From Welwitschia mirabilis (Eukaryota > Gnetophyta > Gnetopsida > Welwitschiales): a DNA stretch of 47,094 bases. The stretch covers positions 72,284,184 through 72,331,277 of the forward strand of contig JBOZIK010000001.1 of NCBI GenBank assembly GCA_051453625.1, in the 5' to 3' direction. The notes below the pieces were generated by a model. It was not told the DNA's origin, made no database searches, and saw nothing but the letters and a program-made list of their open reading frames with translations. Of the stretch, positions 43,186 through 47,094 are shown one piece after another (the first letter of the stretch is position 1; each line of letters begins with the position of its first letter). The position numbers and the translations under genes were made by a program.

Positions 43186-44670
43186 GAGTAGCTAAATCTT
43201 ATCCTTAGATTATAAGCCTAACCATCCTTCTACAAGAATGACTGCATGATTGGAATTTTATCTTTTGGTCTTTGATGAATGGTTGGGGCTTTGTCTTTTA
43301 GTATTTATCATTTTCTAGTGGAATACTTAGATGTTATAATTAACTTGACCCAAAGCCATAAATAACATCGAATATTTTGATGAATTTAACACATTAGTTT
43401 TGGATCAAGGTTCATCCACCAATCAATGCTATCACCATATATCACTAGTTTCACTATTATTTTGTGCAAAATTGGGTTAATCTTTTAATACATACTCCAA
43501 AATGTGGTTGAAAACCTAGAAATATCATGGGCTAAAGAAAAAAAAATTAGATATGATATTAATAATAGCATAATACATGTTTTTATGATTAAAATAGTGA
43601 AATTAATATCTCAAGTTTGGTAAATTGGCAAAAAATACTTGAAATAAATAATAATTCTTACATGATAACATGCATTCTAACTAAGCTTTTATTAGTTCAT
43701 TGCCAAAAGGAGTGATAAATATGATTAACATGAAAACATTTTGAAGTTTAAACAATAAACCATAACATAAAAATGATTCAAACTTAATTTTTTTTAACAA
43801 AACTTAAAAATAATGCATTAAAAATAATTACAAAGTACAATTTCCATACCCACTAATTAAAGTTAAAATTTATCATCAAATTTTAAAAAGATAGAAAAAT
43901 AAATGCAAAGTTTCAATCATTAGAAGGTAAAAGAAAGATGCTCCATTTGATGTTATTCTATTATAATTTAAAAAAAAGGGAAATAAAGATAATGCAAAGC
44001 ACTACAAAACTAATTTTCAATACAACATGAGGAAAATGTTTGAGATTAGAATGTGGTAAAATATAGACTATAGGATTTTCAAACTCTATCAACAACTCAT
44101 ATTTGTCTTACCTAGATCAATACATGAATTGAAAGATTATTTTATAACAAATACATTTATGCTTCCTAGTTTGCTTTTTCATAAAGTAAAAATGTCATTG
44201 AAAGAAAATGTGAATGGATATGAAGTGAAAAAAAATGGAAATGAAATGGTATCTTAACCATAAAATGTATGAATAAAAGAGACTAATACCTAAGCTAGTA
44301 ATTGTATTTCATAAATTTTTATGATTTTTAAATTTATTTAATGAATCCAATTATTAAACAAGTAAGACATTAATAAAGTAAAATCATGTAAATTCAAGAG
44401 TAGTAAATATATCTTAAGTGAAATCATCAAAAAAAGAAAAACATAAGAGACCTCCAATTCCAACCTTAATATTCTTTTCAATTTTCTCCTCTATAATTAT
44501 GGGTGTCTCAGTTTCAAGCATTCAATCTTATCAAGCATCCATTATTATGAAAGTTTCTTTCAATAGAGTGAAGGATGATATGCATAAAAAAATTTAGTGA
44601 TGCATCATGTTGTGATGCATATTTATGCACATGTTATGCCCTTTTTCAAATCTTGTTAATCACAATTATA
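43186..44670. other. AT-rich flank, no recognised gene
   Basis: No coding motif or LTR signature is seen. This is the host or older-element sequence into which the Sirevirus inserted, followed by the end of the minus-strand gypsy LTR. Confidence 0.45.
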
Positions 44671-45620
44671 TGCATAAATATAACATACTAATATAGATGG
44701 GAGTAGAACAAATGTCATAATCCATCAAAGGCACTAAGTAAGAAAAAAGAAAATTAAATTCTATGAAGTATTTTGAGATTTTTATTTTAGGTTCAACAAA
44801 ATAAAAAGTAAAATACCAGAGAAGTAAATACGCTATGCAAATGTGAATGCTACCTACTCTACACATAATATCTATTTAAATATCAACTATCTATCATCAA
44901 GATCAACTCTATATAATCTAAATCAATCAAGGAAACTATCACTAATCAAAACCAATCTATGTTATTAACTACATCAAATAGAATATGGAAAACATGTAAT
45001 GATTAGTCTAGGAAATATAAAATACAATAAAAGTTTCTAAATTAATGATTTTAAGCTTGAAAAAGATTACCCTTAATGACTAGATCAATTATGAAACTTT
45101 TATTAAATCATAATCAACATAAATCATAAGGGACATACACATGAATATAGAACTAAAATAAGAAGATTTCCATCACCTTAATGAAAGAGACACAGCTCAA
45201 CACCAAGGAAACCCATCTCTGCAACTAATAGATGAACCTTCAAACCTTTGATATTCTATCATGATAATTTCTAAGGTAATGGAAATAATTAGAATCTATG
45301 ATAAAGTTGTATTTATTAATAACAATAGACTAAAAAATAGTAAATCTAACAGATGAAGTAAAACCTTATAAATGTGCAAGAGGGTATATGATACATTGTA
45401 CAAGTTTGGTGGAGTTTGATACATTGACTAAAATTAGATGTCATCCTTTTAGTATCATCTAGACAATGGCAAGGATGATGCCACATTAATAGAGGTTCAC
45501 ATCAGCATGCATCTTGGTCCATTCGATGTCCTAATCAACTTATAAGTTTTGTCATCCTATACTATCATCTAGATGTTGGAGGGGACAACATTCTTATTGA
45601 AGCTATTTATCAAGTTAAAT
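44671..45620 (-). mobile_element. Gypsy LTR, minus orientation (solo or fragment)
   Basis: Reverse complement of the gypsy LTR family. The 3' end TGCA lies at 44674-44671. Landmarks are CCATCTATATTAGT, CTTTGATGGATTATGACATT, AGGTGATGG, and CCTTGGTGTTGAGCTGTG. Further right, GTGGCATCATCC and TCTAGATGATAGTAT keep the order and spacing of the 3' LTR at 20.45-20.6 kb. It carries extra sequence of roughly 130 bp in the middle. No gypsy coding or leader sequence lies next to its end, so it may be a solo LTR. Confidence 0.65.
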
Positions 45621-47094
45621 TGATCTTGAAGCTTATTAATTCCTCCTTAAAAAGCGAAGTTTAGAATTACTTCAAAATGCCTTCAAATGTATTAGTATTC
45701 TTGCATTTTCATGATTTTCTCCTTAACTCTTAATAATAATCATCTTATTCTTAAACCTATCTAAGTGTCCTACAAAACTGCTTAAAATACCCCATCAAAA
45801 ACATATTTGGCATTATTAGTCCCTAATAAAGTTAGTAAATAACTATAATTATGTGCAAGATTAACTAAGTTAAAATACTAACTAGGGGTATGTAAATTAA
45901 GTTTAAAAATCTTAGTATGTAGGATAAAATATTAAAATCAAATAAACTAATTATTTTACCTTAACAAATATTATGATCATGCTATCATCTAATACACCAT
46001 CTAGATGATGATGGGGATGATATACTCTTAAAACTTAATTTGTGAAATTATTTACCTACAATCATGCTCATCAAAAAGTAAGATCAAAATACTTACTAGC
46101 ACATTAACCCCTCACCTAAAACATTTTATACATTAAAAATATAAATATCTGATGTTAAAACAAAAGAATCATAATAAATAACCATAAAAAATTAGATAAA
46201 TGATGTGCATATTTAATCAAAAAGTGTGATAAATTAAGAATGGTATTCATAAGTCAAACATTTAATTTTTTAAGAACAATCTATAAGGAAAAATATATTA
46301 ACAATAATCAATCATAATATTATTCCCCTCATTCATGGTTTGATTTATTGTTTATATCATTCTTACAAGGTAAATAAACTATAAGTATTTTGCTATTAAG
46401 TACATGATCTAGTAAATAATATCCATAATGTATATCACTTAAATAATAGGCATTCAGAATTGGATTAATACACTATAGATATGTCTCATAAAAATGTAAA
46501 AATTACCCTTAGAAATTTAAAATTTTTTCATATAATATCTCAAAATATATCTTCTATCCCTCATAAGTGAATCAATATGTCCCGTATTGTATTAACATAA
46601 GAAGAAAAAAGATAAAAACATAAGTTAGATACAAGTAAGAAAAACAGACGGGCCTAGGAGTAGTATTCTATGCATGAAAGAGGGGTTAGAAAGACATGGA
46701 AAAAGATGAAACATAAATATAATACACTTAAAAACTTATCTGTCTTTATTGACTTGGTCATCTAAACAATAAGGAGGACAATAAGGCTTTGTCAAAGATC
46801 AAGAAAAAAATAAAAGAATTAGTAAAATAAGTGAAGCATAGATAGCATCAAGGAGATTTCATAAGGTATTAGAGAGTTCAAAAGATGGGAAATGGATAAG
46901 AGTCATGATAAATCAAGGAATGATAAAGGAGCTGAATACACTAAGATAAGAAATATAAATGTTCGATGAATTTACAATATTAAAAAGTAGTATCAAGTTC
47001 ATCAAAACCCAAAAAGAAAATTGAAAAAACACTGAACTTGAAAAAAAGAAGCAAAAGAATAGATGGGAAAAATTATCATCATAAACTAAGAAAA
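45621..47094. other. AT-rich DNA, purine-rich towards the end; no recognised gene
   Basis: A further CATCTAGATGATG motif at about 45998-46010 suggests that the LTR may extend to here. From about 46560 to the end the plus strand is rich in A and G. No open frame or conserved motif is seen. Confidence 0.4.

Noticed and set aside
20466-46010. CRISPR-like array suggested by the repeated ATCATCTAGATGAT motif
   Set aside because: The motif is palindromic, irregularly spaced and confined to LTR copies in a plant genome; there are no spacers of constant length.

Overview
This is nuclear DNA of a flowering plant. Apart from a GC-richer segment at the left edge it is very AT-rich, has six runs of N, and is filled with old, multiply stopped LTR retrotransposons. 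I see no intact long gene, no rRNA, no CRISPR array and no bacterial-type operon, and I did not recognise a tRNA. The genus cannot be fixed from the sequence.

Left edge (1-930). On the minus strand there is the 5' part of a SABATH-family carboxyl methyltransferase. Exon 1 starts with the ATG at 563 and carries the family's MKGG...SYAxNS signature. A 105-bp GT-AG intron follows, and exon 2 carries the SAM-binding loop. The frame breaks at about 145-200 and the gene runs off the window. A G-box lies 118 bp upstream of the ATG. From about 930 to 6545 I recognise nothing beyond AT-rich sequence and one 24-bp tandem duplication.

Gypsy block (about 6.7-21.2 kb). A large Ty3/gypsy element of the Athila/Tat type lies on the plus strand, in this order: a truncated 5' LTR, leader, gag, protease, RT, RNase H, integrase, a second tandem copy of integrase plus downstream sequence, a long spacer, a possible 3' ORF remnant, and a 3' LTR ending at 21240. 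A second LTR of the same family, in opposite orientation, abuts the 5' LTR head to head. A fourth LTR copy lies on the minus strand at 44.67-45.6 kb.

Minus-strand copia (about 24.4-29.4 kb). A decayed Ty1/copia element reads right to left: PBS, gag with zinc knuckle, integrase, RT with YVDD, RNase H, polypurine tract, and a 3' LTR whose first 220 bp are duplicated in tandem.

Sirevirus-type copia complex (29,612-43,180). Three LTRs and two internal regions lie in the same orientation: LTR - gag-pol + extra ORF - LTR - gap - RT/RH + extra ORF - LTR. The complex is flanked by near-identical 5-bp direct repeats (GAATC/GAATT). This fits one ancient insertion that became a three-LTR tandem. Both internal regions carry the same extra ORF between pol and the 3' LTR, ending in an acidic tail and a purine-rich motif. 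The LTRs carry clusters of W-box-like TTGAC motifs upstream of a TATA box.

None of the coding regions is intact, so the elements are no longer autonomous. What may still act is the LTR regulatory sequence, the inverted LTR pair as a possible source of hairpin RNA, and perhaps the methyltransferase gene if its frameshift is an assembly error. I found no convincing undescribed biological system. The most informative structures are the three-LTR Sirevirus complex, its conserved extra ORF, and the repeated motifs inside the LTRs.
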